DNA of 64,000 nucleotides. It comes from Gordonia lacunae (GTDB lineage Bacteria > Actinomycetota > Actinomycetes > Mycobacteriales > Mycobacteriaceae). Of the stretch, positions 1 through 8,797 are shown in pieces; position 1 is the stretch's first letter; each line of letters opens with the position of its first letter. Under the pieces are notes generated by a model. It ran no database searches. It was not told the DNA's origin and saw only the letters and a program-made list of their open reading frames with translations. The position numbers were made by a program, and so were the translations under genes. The stretch covers positions 1 through 64,000 of the forward strand of contig NZ_NGFO01000010.1 in the NCBI RefSeq assembly GCF_002149015.1, written 5' to 3'.

Positions 1-1
1 C

Positions 2-730
2 CCCGACGCCACCCTCACCCCGGTCACCCCGGCCCGTACCCAACCCACCTACGTCGCCACCAACGACGACGATCACCGGCTGACCGCCCAACGCCCGGCA
101 CCAGCCGAAGACACACGAGCCGACGACGACAACGGTGGCGCCACAACTCGATCGGACAGTGAGCCCGGCGACACCACCGCATCAGTAGCAGTGGTTTACC
201 CGGCAACCCATCCTGGCAACGGGTACCGGCCCACCGCGTCGTGCGCTGATCTGGTGCGGGTGCGGGACGGCTATTGCACCGAACCCGGTTGTACCCGTTC
301 GGCATTCGCATGCGATCTCGACCACGTCACCGAGTACGACCACACCAACCCTGGCCGGGGTGGGGCGACGTCGAGTGAGAACCTCAACGCCAAGTGCCGA
401 CCCAGTCACCTCCTCAAGACCCACGGCGACTGGGTCGACGTGCAATACCGCGACGAAGACGGCCGCCTGGTCACCGAATACGAGACCCCTGAAGGGGTCA
501 CCCTGCCCGGGGATGCCGAAACCCTCGAAGACACCTTCCCCAACCTGCGGCGAATCCGGTTCGAACAGGCCGCTCAAGCCCCACCCACCCCACACATCAT
601 CGCCTCCGCCGACAACTCGGAGCGCACCACCAGCCGACTGGACGCCAAACTGGCCCGCCGGCGACAAGAGCGCGCCCGGAACAAGAAGGCCCGCGAAGAG
701 CTCGACCGCCTCGACCCACCACCCTTCTGA
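2..730 (+). CDS. DUF222/HNH endonuclease domain protein, 3' part only
   Basis: The reading frame is open from the window edge, so the 5' end is missing. The visible 242 residues start with a low-complexity Asp/Thr-rich linker of about 65 residues. An HNH nuclease domain follows: a CTEPGC zinc-knuckle pair, the DLDHV catalytic His, a conserved Asn (SSENLN) and CRPSHLLKTH. The C-terminal tail is basic and probably helical. The organisation matches the C-terminus of the 13E12-repeat/DUF222-HNH family common in Gordonia and mycobacteria, whose cellular role is unsettled. A complete family member lies at 31283-32521, but the HNH motifs differ, so the two are not recent duplicates. The family call is firm; nuclease activity is inferred. 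Confidence 0.85.
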   Translation, partial: PDATLTPVTPARTQPTYVATNDDDHRLTAQRPAPAEDTRADDDNGGATTRSDSEPGDTTASVAVVYPATHPGNGYRPTASCADLVRVRDGYCTEPGCTRSAFACDLDHVTEYDHTNPGRGGATSSENLNAKCRPSHLLKTHGDWVDVQYRDEDGRLVTEYETPEGVTLPGDAETLEDTFPNLRRIRFEQAAQAPPTPHIIASADNSERTTSRLDAKLARRRQERARNKKAREELDRLDPPPF

Positions 731-855
731 AGATCTCATCCCTCGCGGGACGGGCAGCGGAGCTGGATCGGGGCAGTGCAGTCCTCGTGTGCGCTAGGTG
801 GTTTCGACACGCTCGACCAGCAGGGGGCGCTCAATGGACAGGGGACGTAGCGGGT

Positions 856-2178
856 CTAGATCTGGCCGAAGCGCCGGAGCGCCTCTTCACGCTCGGCCTT
901 GTGATCGACCATCGGCTCGGGATAGTCGTCGGCGTCGGTGTCGCCCACCCAGCGTCGGATGTACTCGCCGTCGGGATCGAACTTCTTCGCCTGCGCCTCC
1001 GGGTTGAACACCCGGAAGTACGGGGCCGCATCGGTTCCCGTTCCGGCGGCCCACTGCCAGCCGTGGTTGTTCGACGCCATGTCCCCGTCGATCAACTGCT
1101 CGAGGAACCACTCCGCTCCCCACCACCACGGCAGGTGCAGATCCTTGACGAGGAAGGACGCGGTGACCATGCGCACCCGGTTGTGCATGTACCCGGTCTC
1201 GGCGAGCTGACGCATCCCGGCGTCGACGAGCGGGAAGCCGGTACGCCCGGCCTTCCAGGCGTCGAACCGCTCGTGGGCCTTCTTGTCGGTGTCCAGATCG
1301 ATGCCGTCGAACTGGCGATTCCAGTTGTGCCACAAGCTGTGTGGCCAGTGATAGAGCACGTCGGCGTAGAAGTCGCGGAATGCGAGCTCGCGGAGATAGG
1401 CCTGCGCCCCCGTCGAACTGCGAGACGCGGATCGACCCAGATCCGCGGCGAGAGTACGGGGATGGATGTTGCCGTACTTGAGGTAGGCCGACATCCGGCT
1501 GGTGGAGTCGCCCGCGGGATCGTTGCGACCGGAGTCGTAGTCAGCGAGGTCGGCGTCGACGAACTCCGCCCAACGCGCCAACGCGGCGTCCTCCCCCGCC
1601 GGTATCGACAGCGTCGTCGGCGCCGGCGGTATCTCGATCCGGCCGGCTTTCGTCAGATCCGACGGGTCGATGATCCTCTTCGCCGGCACCGACGAGTCGG
1701 CGGGTGCGCGCCACCCGTGGTCACGCCACCGTTTCGAATACGGGGTGAACACCTTGTACGGCGAACCGTCGTCTTTGGTGACGCGACCGGGCGACACGAG
1801 GTACGGCGACCCGGTCGCCTCCAGCTCGATGTCGCCGAGTGCTGCTGCGACGGCCTCGTCGCGTCGCCGGCCGAACGGCGCGAAATCTTCGGAGATGTGG
1901 ACTCGTTCGGCGTCGACCGCCCGGGCCAGCCTCGGGATCTCGTCCTCAGGCCGTCCCCGAGCGACGAGCAGCTTGCCGTGGAGTTTGTCGTCGATGTCGC
2001 GCAGCGAATCGAACAGGAACGCCAGGCGCCGCTCACCCGAGGACTTCTCCAGCCGCGGGTCCACGACAAAACACACGAGGACCGACGAATCGGTCCCCGA
2101 GGCGGCCGCGGCGAGCGGCGGGAGGTCGCTCAGGCGAAGATCACGCCTGAGCCAGACCAGAGAGGTGGCGGACGTCAG
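856..2178 (-). CDS. phr: deoxyribodipyrimidine photolyase (cryptochrome/photolyase family)
   Basis: This is a flavoprotein that splits UV-induced pyrimidine dimers using blue light. The N-terminus is the Rossmann-like antenna domain (SLVWLRRDLRLSD). The C-terminal FAD domain carries the class I signatures TGFPLVDAGMRQL, YMHNRVRM, WEWF-like WGAEWFLEQL, DGDMASNNHGWQW and the closing FRVFNP. The frame continues upstream to an ATG at 2373, but that would overlap the FKBP gene by about 200 bp. No ATG, GTG or TTG lies between there and the conserved SLVWLRRDLR. The best start is CTG at 2178: it overlaps the FKBP stop by 4 bp (CTGA) and has GGAG just upstream, giving 440 aa, the usual size. Likely translationally coupled to the FKBP gene. 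Confidence 0.9.
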   Translation of the reverse strand: MTSATSLVWLRRDLRLSDLPPLAAAASGTDSSVLVCFVVDPRLEKSSGERRLAFLFDSLRDIDDKLHGKLLVARGRPEDEIPRLARAVDAERVHISEDFAPFGRRRDEAVAAALGDIELEATGSPYLVSPGRVTKDDGSPYKVFTPYSKRWRDHGWRAPADSSVPAKRIIDPSDLTKAGRIEIPPAPTTLSIPAGEDAALARWAEFVDADLADYDSGRNDPAGDSTSRMSAYLKYGNIHPRTLAADLGRSASRSSTGAQAYLRELAFRDFYADVLYHWPHSLWHNWNRQFDGIDLDTDKKAHERFDAWKAGRTGFPLVDAGMRQLAETGYMHNRVRMVTASFLVKDLHLPWWWGAEWFLEQLIDGDMASNNHGWQWAAGTGTDAAPYFRVFNPEAQAKKFDPDGEYIRRWVGDTDADDYPEPMVDHKAEREEALRRFGQI

Positions 2179-2543
2179 CCCACTCCGAGCAGGTCGATGA
2201 CGAACACGAGCGTCCGTCCCGAGAGTCGATGACCCGCACCGGCGGAGCCATAGGCGAGCTCGGGCGGAACGGTCAGTTGACGGCGTCCGCCGACCTTCAT
2301 GCCCGGGATGCCCTCCTGCCAGCCCGGGATCAACCGGTCCAGCGGGAAGTTGGCCGACTGGCCGCGGTCCCACGACGAATCGAACTCTTCGCCCGTCTCG
2401 TAGTCGACCCCGACGTAGTGAACGTCGACGACGCCGCCGCGAGCGGCTTCGGCACCCTCGCCGACGATGAGGTCGGAGATGGTCAGGTCGGCCGGCGGGG
2501 GGCCCGCCTGGAACTCGACCGTGGGCTTCTCGGTGCTGGTCAC
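2175..2543 (-). CDS. FKBP-type peptidyl-prolyl cis-trans isomerase
   Basis: A single FKBP domain of 122 aa with no signal peptide, so it is probably cytoplasmic. It would catalyse cis-trans isomerisation of X-Pro bonds during folding. Visible family features are VVDVHYVGVDYETGEEFDSS, the FPLD strand, IPGWQEGIPGMKVGGRR and the PPELAYG loop before the final VFVIDLLGV strand. The GTG start has a strong AAGGAGAG ribosome-binding site 4 to 5 nt upstream. The gene follows gltA on the same strand after 57 bp and overlaps the photolyase by 4 bp, so the three could form one transcript. Confidence 0.9.
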   Translation of the reverse strand: MTSTEKPTVEFQAGPPPADLTISDLIVGEGAEAARGGVVDVHYVGVDYETGEEFDSSWDRGQSANFPLDRLIPGWQEGIPGMKVGGRRQLTVPPELAYGSAGAGHRLSGRTLVFVIDLLGVG

Positions 2544-2600
2544 TGGACTCTCCTTTGAGTCGGGTGTTCGGCGGTCAGGCGTGTCCGGCGGGGCGGTCGC

Positions 2601-3923
<1,323 letters not shown>

Positions 3924-3984
3924 ACGAACCCCTTATTCAGATCAGAGATTTTTACAGTGTCCGGGTAGGACACACAGGTACAAC

Positions 3985-4935
3985 CTAGTCGCTTCTCAGC
4001 TCGCCCGCCCACGGAGGGTCGGCGCCGGGCCTCGACACCGTCACCGCAGCCACGTGAGCTGCGAATTCGGCCGCTTCTCGCCACTGTTCGGCGGTCAGCG
4101 AACGCACCGCGTCCGGGGAGAGCCGACCGTGCCTGTCCAGGTGGTGGACAAGGCCTCCGAGGACGCTGTCCCCCGCGCCGATGGTGTCGACGACGTCGAC
4201 GGACGGCGCCGGCGCGGTCACCTCACCGGCCGCGCTGCGAACGGTGATCCCCGACGCCCCGGCAGTGGTGACGACCGCGGCCACGCCGTCGTCCAGCCAG
4301 TCCGCCGCGGTGCTGCCCGCGGGCCCCTCGCCCAGCCAGGCCGCGTCCTCGTCGGAGAGCTTGATCAGGTCCACCGACGACATCCAGCCGCGAAAACGGC
4401 GCCGGTAGTCGTCGGGGTCGTCGATGACCGCGGGCCGGATGTTCGGGTCCAGCACCACGACTCGACCCTCGGCGCGGCATCGGCGCATCAGGTTCTCGTA
4501 CACCGTCGCGCCGGGCTGGAGCACCAGCGACAGGGTCCCGAAGGTCACCGCCGCCACGGTCGGCGGCAGCGCGCCGGGATCGGTGACCGCACGGTCGGCG
4601 GTGCCCTCCACGTAGAAGGAATAGCGTGCCGATCCGTCGTCGGCGATGGTCGCCAGGGCCAAGGAGGTGGGCTCGTCGCGACGCTGGACCAGCGCGGTTC
4701 CCACCCCGGCCGCGCGGAGCGCGTCGACGATCGCATCGCCATAGGTGTCGGTGGAGACGGCGGAGAGCAGCGACACCGCACTTCCCAACCGTCCCAGGGT
4801 GATCGCCACGTTGAACGGACCACCGCCGAGGGCGGGCTGCAGGGGCGCCAGGCTTCCGCGGGCCGCCTCGTGCCCACTCCCGCCCTGCTGCACGACATCG
4901 ACCAGCGCCTCGCCGCAGACGACGATCTCTCTCAC
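3985..4935 (-). CDS. PfkB-family carbohydrate kinase (fructokinase-like)
   Basis: A ribokinase-fold sugar kinase of 316 aa that phosphorylates a sugar or nucleoside with ATP; the substrate cannot be read from sequence. The N-terminus holds the PfkB beta strand IVVCGEALVDVV and the GGGPFNVA substrate-binding signature. The C-terminus holds PfkB signature 2, DTIGAGDSVLGG, with the catalytic Asp and anion-hole GAGD. An upstream in-frame start at 5034 exists, but GTG at 4935 has AGGAGAG at the right spacing and begins right at the conserved strand, so I chose it. It faces away from pxpB across a 125-bp intergenic region. Confidence 0.88.
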   Translation of the reverse strand: MREIVVCGEALVDVVQQGGSGHEAARGSLAPLQPALGGGPFNVAITLGRLGSAVSLLSAVSTDTYGDAIVDALRAAGVGTALVQRRDEPTSLALATIADDGSARYSFYVEGTADRAVTDPGALPPTVAAVTFGTLSLVLQPGATVYENLMRRCRAEGRVVVLDPNIRPAVIDDPDDYRRRFRGWMSSVDLIKLSDEDAAWLGEGPAGSTAADWLDDGVAAVVTTAGASGITVRSAAGEVTAPAPSVDVVDTIGAGDSVLGGLVHHLDRHGRLSPDAVRSLTAEQWREAAEFAAHVAAVTVSRPGADPPWAGELRSD

Positions 4936-5060
4936 GGTCTCTCCTCGCATTCGCGTGGGCTCACCGAGCCCCGGCACGTCCCCGAGTCTGCCATCGCACC
5001 GCGGGCACACGTCGGAGTTCGCGGGGTGGGACATCGAGTCGCTCGCGGTAGATTCGATCC

Positions 5061-5726
5061 ATGCACGAGCTGCCGGCGGGCCCCGACGCGGTGGTCCTCG
5101 ACTTCTCGGCCGAGGTCACCCCATCGGCCGCGGTACTGGCGGCGACCAGGGCGTTGCGCGCTGCGATCGATCACGGCGAGCTCGCCGAGGTGACCGATCT
5201 CGTGCCCAGCGCGCACACCCTCCTGGTCCAGGCGAGCCCGGGTGGCGGCCTCGACGAGCTCGGTGTCCGCCGGGCCCTGCGACGCCGTGGAACCGGCACC
5301 GTCCACGACACGCAAACAGCCGAGGAGATCGTCGTCCCGGTCGTCTACGACGGCGCCGATCTCGCCGATGTCGCTGCGGCACTGGACATGACGGGCGACG
5401 AGGTGGTCGAGGTGCACTGCCGCACCCGATGGCGCGTCCAGTTCATGGGCTTTGCACCGGGTTTCGGATATCTCGTCGCCGACGACGAGGCACCACACCC
5501 GTTCGACGCGGTCGGTCGACGCCGGGAGGCGCGCACGAACGTCCCGGAGGGGTCGGTCGCGATCGCGGCCGGGTACAGCGCGGTGTATCCGAAGTCGAGC
5601 CCCGGAGGTTGGCAGTTGCTGGGCCGCACCGATGCCCGCCTGTGGGACGCGCATGCCGATCCCCCCGCCCTGTTCACCGCGGGCCGGGTGGTGCGTTTCA
5701 CCGACGCCGGGGGCGGGCGCCGATGA
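5061..5726 (+). CDS. pxpB: 5-oxoprolinase subunit PxpB (KipI/allophanate hydrolase subunit 1 family)
   Basis: Half of the ATP-dependent 5-oxoprolinase that opens pyroglutamate to glutamate; PxpB works as a complex with PxpC and usually PxpA. The 221-residue protein shows the family motifs FMGFAPGFGYL, the RREARTNVPEGSVAIA loop and GGWQLLGRT. A TAGATT -10 hexamer at 5049-5054 ends 6 nt before the ATG, so the message is probably leaderless. The stop overlaps pxpC by 4 bp (ATGA). No PxpA (LamB/YcsF) gene is adjacent, so the third subunit must be encoded elsewhere or be absent. Confidence 0.9.
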   Translation: MHELPAGPDAVVLDFSAEVTPSAAVLAATRALRAAIDHGELAEVTDLVPSAHTLLVQASPGGGLDELGVRRALRRRGTGTVHDTQTAEEIVVPVVYDGADLADVAAALDMTGDEVVEVHCRTRWRVQFMGFAPGFGYLVADDEAPHPFDAVGRRREARTNVPEGSVAIAAGYSAVYPKSSPGGWQLLGRTDARLWDAHADPPALFTAGRVVRFTDAGGGRR

Positions 5727-6595
5727 CGTCGCTGACAGTTCTCGCGCCGGGACCTCTGGCGACCGTCCAGGACGCCGGTCGCCCCGGGTACGCGCACCTG
5801 GGCGTCCCGCGGTCGGGGGCCGCGGATCGGGCGGCCCGCGCGCTCGCCAATCGCCTTGTGGGCAACGCGGAATCGGCGGCGGTTGTCGAGACGACGCTGG
5901 GCGGGTTGCGGATTCGCGTCGACGCCGACGTGTTGGTGTCGGCGACCGGGGCGGACACCGTGGTGCGTCGCAACGGAATCCCGGCGGGGCTCGCCGCGGC
6001 CCTCGTGCTGCGTGCCGGTGACGAGCTGGCGCTCGACGCACCCACCTGGGGGTTGCGCAACTACGTCGCCGTGCGAGGCGGGATCGACGTCGAGCCGGTG
6101 TTGGGCTCGCGGTCGACCGACACCCTCTCCGGGCTCGGGCCGCCCCCTCTCGACACGGGTGCGCTGCTGCCCGTGGGTGGCACCGCACGCGAGTGGCCGA
6201 CCGCGTTGACCGCCCCGGCGAACAGCGAGCATCCCCGGGTCGTCGTCCTGGAATGCCATACCGGCCCGCGGGCGGATCATCTCGTCGCGCCGGCCGACCT
6301 GTGCGTCGGATCCTGGCTGGTCGGAACGGACAGCAATCGCGTGGGCGTGCGCATCGACCGCGCCGAGGGCTCGGCGCATCCCCTCCTCGCCCATCGCGAC
6401 GGCGCCGCGGAGCTCCGCTCGGAAGGCATCGCCCACGGGTCGATCCAGGTCCCGCCGAGTGGCCGTCCGGTCATCTTCCTCGCCGATCACCCGGTCACCG
6501 GCGGCTACCCGGTGGTCGCGGTCCTCACCGCGGAAGCGGTGGACCTCGCCGCGCAGGTGGTTCCCGGATCGGAGATCCGATTCCGACAGCGCTGA
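5723..6595 (+). CDS. pxpC: 5-oxoprolinase subunit PxpC (KipA/allophanate hydrolase subunit 2 family)
   Basis: Partner of PxpB, 290 aa. Family features are the start SLTVLAPGPLATVQDAGRPG, HLGVPRSGAADRAA, the LRNYVAVRGGIDV strand and the late DHPVTGGYPVVAVL motif. It starts at an ATG overlapping the pxpB stop. The stop codon lies at the junction of the first two copies of a 27-bp direct repeat, so the last eight sense codons and the stop were copied downstream without changing this protein. Confidence 0.9.
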   Translation: MTSLTVLAPGPLATVQDAGRPGYAHLGVPRSGAADRAARALANRLVGNAESAAVVETTLGGLRIRVDADVLVSATGADTVVRRNGIPAGLAAALVLRAGDELALDAPTWGLRNYVAVRGGIDVEPVLGSRSTDTLSGLGPPPLDTGALLPVGGTAREWPTALTAPANSEHPRVVVLECHTGPRADHLVAPADLCVGSWLVGTDSNRVGVRIDRAEGSAHPLLAHRDGAAELRSEGIAHGSIQVPPSGRPVIFLADHPVTGGYPVVAVLTAEAVDLAAQVVPGSEIRFRQR

Positions 6596-6655
6596 TCGGA
6601 GATCCGATTCCGACAGCGCTGATCGGAGATCCGATTCCGACAGCGCTGATCGGAG
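6567..6655 (+). repeat. 27-bp perfect tandem repeat, three copies plus partial fourth
   Basis: Units at 6567-6593, 6594-6620 and 6621-6647 are identical, and 8 bp of a fourth unit follows. The unit begins GATCGGAGATCC and contains the palindrome GGATC-GGAGATCC-like core. The first copy encodes the C-terminus of PxpC; each unit boundary recreates the TGA stop. The array lies between pxpC and the next gene's ribosome-binding site. Identical units suggest recent replication slippage. Confidence 0.95.
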
Positions 6656-6723
6656 GAATGCGACGTTTCGGATTCGCCGGCCACGGGAAGGCATAGGCGA
6701 GCGTCCCGATAGGAGGTACGAGC

Positions 6724-7119
6724 GTGAGTGATCCGTCTGTGAACGACCTGTCGACCGTGCAGCTCGTCGAACGTCTGCAACAGCAGACGACGACCCTGGT
6801 GAAGACCGAGCTGCAACACGCGGTCGCCGAGATGAAGGGCAAGGGCACCCGGATCGGAGTGGGTGCCGGGATCTCCGGTGCGGGCACGTTGCTGGTGTTG
6901 TTCGGCCTCGGCACTCTGGTGGCGGCAGCCGTGCTCGGGCTGGCGAACGCGGTACCGGCATGGCTGGCCGCGGTGATCGTCGGCGTGGTCCTGCTGGTCA
7001 TCGGTGGGGCCGCCGCCGCGATCGGGGCCAAGCGAGCCAAGTCCGCGGTGCCGCCGGCGCCGGAGCGCACCGTCGAGAGCGTCCAGCGCGACGTGGCGAC
7101 CGTGAAGGAGCATCTGTAG
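6724..7119 (+). CDS. holin-superfamily-like small membrane protein (DUF1469/phage_holin_3_6 type)
   Basis: A 131-residue protein with an amphipathic N-terminal helix (QLVERLQQQTTTLVKTELQHAVAE), two hydrophobic segments at about 50-75 and 80-105, and a charged C-terminal tail. This is the pattern of the actinobacterial holin-X/DUF1469 family, chromosomal membrane proteins of unknown role rather than true phage holins. GTG start with TAGGAGGT upstream. Its stop codon directly abuts the next ATG, so the two genes are surely cotranscribed. Confidence 0.75.
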   Translation: MSDPSVNDLSTVQLVERLQQQTTTLVKTELQHAVAEMKGKGTRIGVGAGISGAGTLLVLFGLGTLVAAAVLGLANAVPAWLAAVIVGVVLLVIGGAAAAIGAKRAKSAVPPAPERTVESVQRDVATVKEHL

Positions 7120-7383
7120 ATGAGTGACACACCCGAGAACAACGCCCCGGCCGACAACCCGCCTCCGGTGGAGCAGCAACGTCAGGAGCTGGCCGAGACC
7201 GTGGACGCGCTGGCCGCCAAGCTGGACGTCCCGGCGCGGGTGAACGACGCGGCGTCGAAAACCGCGCACACCGCGCAGGAGAAGGCCCAGGAGAATCAGA
7301 CGGTGCTGATCGGCGCGGCGGTGGCCGCCGTGCTGGCCGTCGGCGGCATCATCATCCTCCGTCGTCGTCGTCGACGCGGCTGA
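7120..7383 (+). CDS. DUF3618-type small membrane protein
   Basis: An 87-residue protein with an acidic/Pro-rich N-terminus, a helix RQELAETVDALAAKLDVPAR typical of DUF3618, a coil rich in Ala/Lys/Glu, one transmembrane helix at about 62-79 and an arginine-only C-terminal tail (RRRRRR). The tail would sit on the cytoplasmic face. Function unknown; the family usually lies next to DUF1469 proteins, as here. Confidence 0.75.
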   Translation: MSDTPENNAPADNPPPVEQQRQELAETVDALAAKLDVPARVNDAASKTAHTAQEKAQENQTVLIGAAVAAVLAVGGIIILRRRRRRG

Positions 7384-7434
7384 CCTCCGGACACGTCCGC
7401 CCCCAGTTGATCATCGAATGAGCGAGGAATTCAC

Positions 7435-7704
7435 ATGAGTGCCGTTTCGAAGGCGATGTACAAACCGATGTCCCTGGCGACCAGCGTGCTCGGCGGTATC
7501 GCCGCGGGTGCGGTGTTCGGCCAGATCTGGAAGCGGATCTCCGATGACGAGTCGGCACCCGATCCCAAGGATCTCGAGCGCACCAACACGGAGGTCCTGG
7601 TGGCCGCCGCGTTGCAGGGCCTCGTCTTCGGACTCGTCAAGGCCGCGGTCGACCGAGCCGGCGCCCGCGGCTACCGGGCCGTGACCCACGAGAATCCCGA
7701 GTGA
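7435..7704 (+). CDS. DUF4235 small membrane protein
   Basis: An 89-residue protein with a Gly/Ala-rich hydrophobic segment at about 13-32 (TSVLGGIAAGAVFGQIWKRI) and a second weaker one near 55-70 (LVAAALQGLVFGLVKAAVDR). The layout and the FGQIWKRISDDESAPDP linker match DUF4235, a short envelope family often found beside DUF1469 and DUF3618. A GAGGAAT site precedes the ATG. Third gene of a small envelope operon; function unknown. Confidence 0.75.
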   Translation: MSAVSKAMYKPMSLATSVLGGIAAGAVFGQIWKRISDDESAPDPKDLERTNTEVLVAAALQGLVFGLVKAAVDRAGARGYRAVTHENPE

Positions 7705-7711
7705 TCCACGG

Positions 7712-7749
7712 TTGACACCCGAGTGAGACGAACCTAGTGTTTCGTCTCA
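7712..7749 (+). promoter_or_regulatory. promoter with 9-bp inverted-repeat operator over the -10
   Basis: A perfect -35 TTGACA (7712-7717) lies 17 bp before TAGTGT (7735-7740). A perfect inverted repeat, TGAGACGAA (7724-7732) and TTCGTCTCA (7741-7749), flanks the -10 with an 8-bp spacer. A dimeric repressor bound here would block polymerase. The ATG of the next gene at 7749 is about 1-2 nt from the predicted transcription start, so the mRNA is leaderless. Confidence 0.75.
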
Positions 7750-8783
7750 TGACCGAGGTTGTGGACGCTGCGCCGGAGACCTGTCCCGTACACGCCGACG
7801 ATGCCGCATCGGCACACGGATACGAGCCTCTCGGTCCGGACTCGCTGACCTGGCAGATCTGGGGCACCTGGACGGGCATGTTCCAGGGCCTGTGGGCCGG
7901 ATCGATCCAGAACATGCATCCCAAGCTGGGCGCCGCCGTGTGGGACCACTCGGACTTCTTCGGCGAGCGATGGCAGCGCCTGATGCGTTCCCTGTACCCC
8001 ATCAGCGGTGTCGTCTTCGATTCCGTCGTCCCCGGGGCGCAGACCGGGCTGGAGGTGCGCGACTACCACCGGACCGTGAAGGGCACGATGGAGGACGGGT
8101 CCCGCTATCACGCACTGGATCCCGACGTCTTCTACTGGGCCCACGCCACGTTCTGGTACGGCAACGTCCGACTGTGCGAACGTTTCGGCCCCTTCCTCAC
8201 CGAGGACCAGAAGCGTCAGCTCTTCGAGGAGTCCAAGGCCTGGTACGCCCAGTACGGCGTGTCCATGCGTCCCGTCCCGGACACCTACGAGGACTTCCTG
8301 GAGTACTGGGACCACATGTGCCGCAACGTGCTCCGTGATCACGTTTCGGTCCGCACGGTGCTCGACATCACCCAGCTGCCACCCCCACCCTTTCTGAGCT
8401 TCATCCCGACGTGGCTGTGGGACCGGTATCTCGTGCCGCAGAACCAGAAGCTGTTCATGTGGCTGACCACCGGGTTCTACGACGAGCCGGTTCGCGAGAT
8501 CCTCGGCCTCGAGTGGACCGACACGGACGAGCGGCGATTCCGGTTGCTGGGCAAGGGCATCAACCTCGTGATGCACCGGCTCCTACCCAAGCGGGCGCTG
8601 CGGCATCCGCGCCCGCGCGACGCGTGGGACCGCGTGACCGGCAGGGTTGCCGCGGACGCACCGATCGTGCACACGCCCACGCGGAACCTGCCCCCGGAGA
8701 GCGAGCGCGACAATCCGATGCACTACTGCCCGGTGACCGCCGCACGGCGCGCGTCCTACCCCGGCGTGCTCACAGCGGACTGA
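7749..8783 (+). CDS. oxygenase MpaB family protein (DUF2236)
   Basis: A 344-residue protein of the MpaB/latex-clearing-protein superfamily, whose characterised members bind b-type haem; many members have no known substrate. Visible features are a long helical core, an EVRDYHRTVKG segment, DPDVFYWAHATFWYG, and late MHRLLPKRALRHP. It has no signal peptide. I chose ATG 7749 over the in-frame GTG 7737 because 7737 lies inside the -10 hexamer. It is transcribed alone, from a strongly operator-controlled promoter, which suggests induction by a small molecule. Confidence 0.82.
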   Translation: MTEVVDAAPETCPVHADDAASAHGYEPLGPDSLTWQIWGTWTGMFQGLWAGSIQNMHPKLGAAVWDHSDFFGERWQRLMRSLYPISGVVFDSVVPGAQTGLEVRDYHRTVKGTMEDGSRYHALDPDVFYWAHATFWYGNVRLCERFGPFLTEDQKRQLFEESKAWYAQYGVSMRPVPDTYEDFLEYWDHMCRNVLRDHVSVRTVLDITQLPPPPFLSFIPTWLWDRYLVPQNQKLFMWLTTGFYDEPVREILGLEWTDTDERRFRLLGKGINLVMHRLLPKRALRHPRPRDAWDRVTGRVAADAPIVHTPTRNLPPESERDNPMHYCPVTAARRASYPGVLTAD

Positions 8784-8797
8784 GACGCAGGCATCAC

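Noticed and set aside
787..2232. Long plus-strand open frame across the photolyase gene
   Set aside because: GC-rich antisense shadow: Arg/Val/Gly-biased, no family motif, no ribosome-binding site.
2179..2373. N-terminal extension of photolyase to ATG 2373
   Set aside because: Would overlap about 200 bp of FKBP coding sequence and adds unnatural residues.
6567..6655. Short CRISPR-like array
   Set aside because: Repeats are contiguous with no spacers and no cas genes nearby; it is a simple tandem repeat.
6724..7119. Prophage holin
   Set aside because: Chromosomal DUF1469-type protein with DUF3618/DUF4235 partners; no lysin, integrase or structural phage gene nearby.
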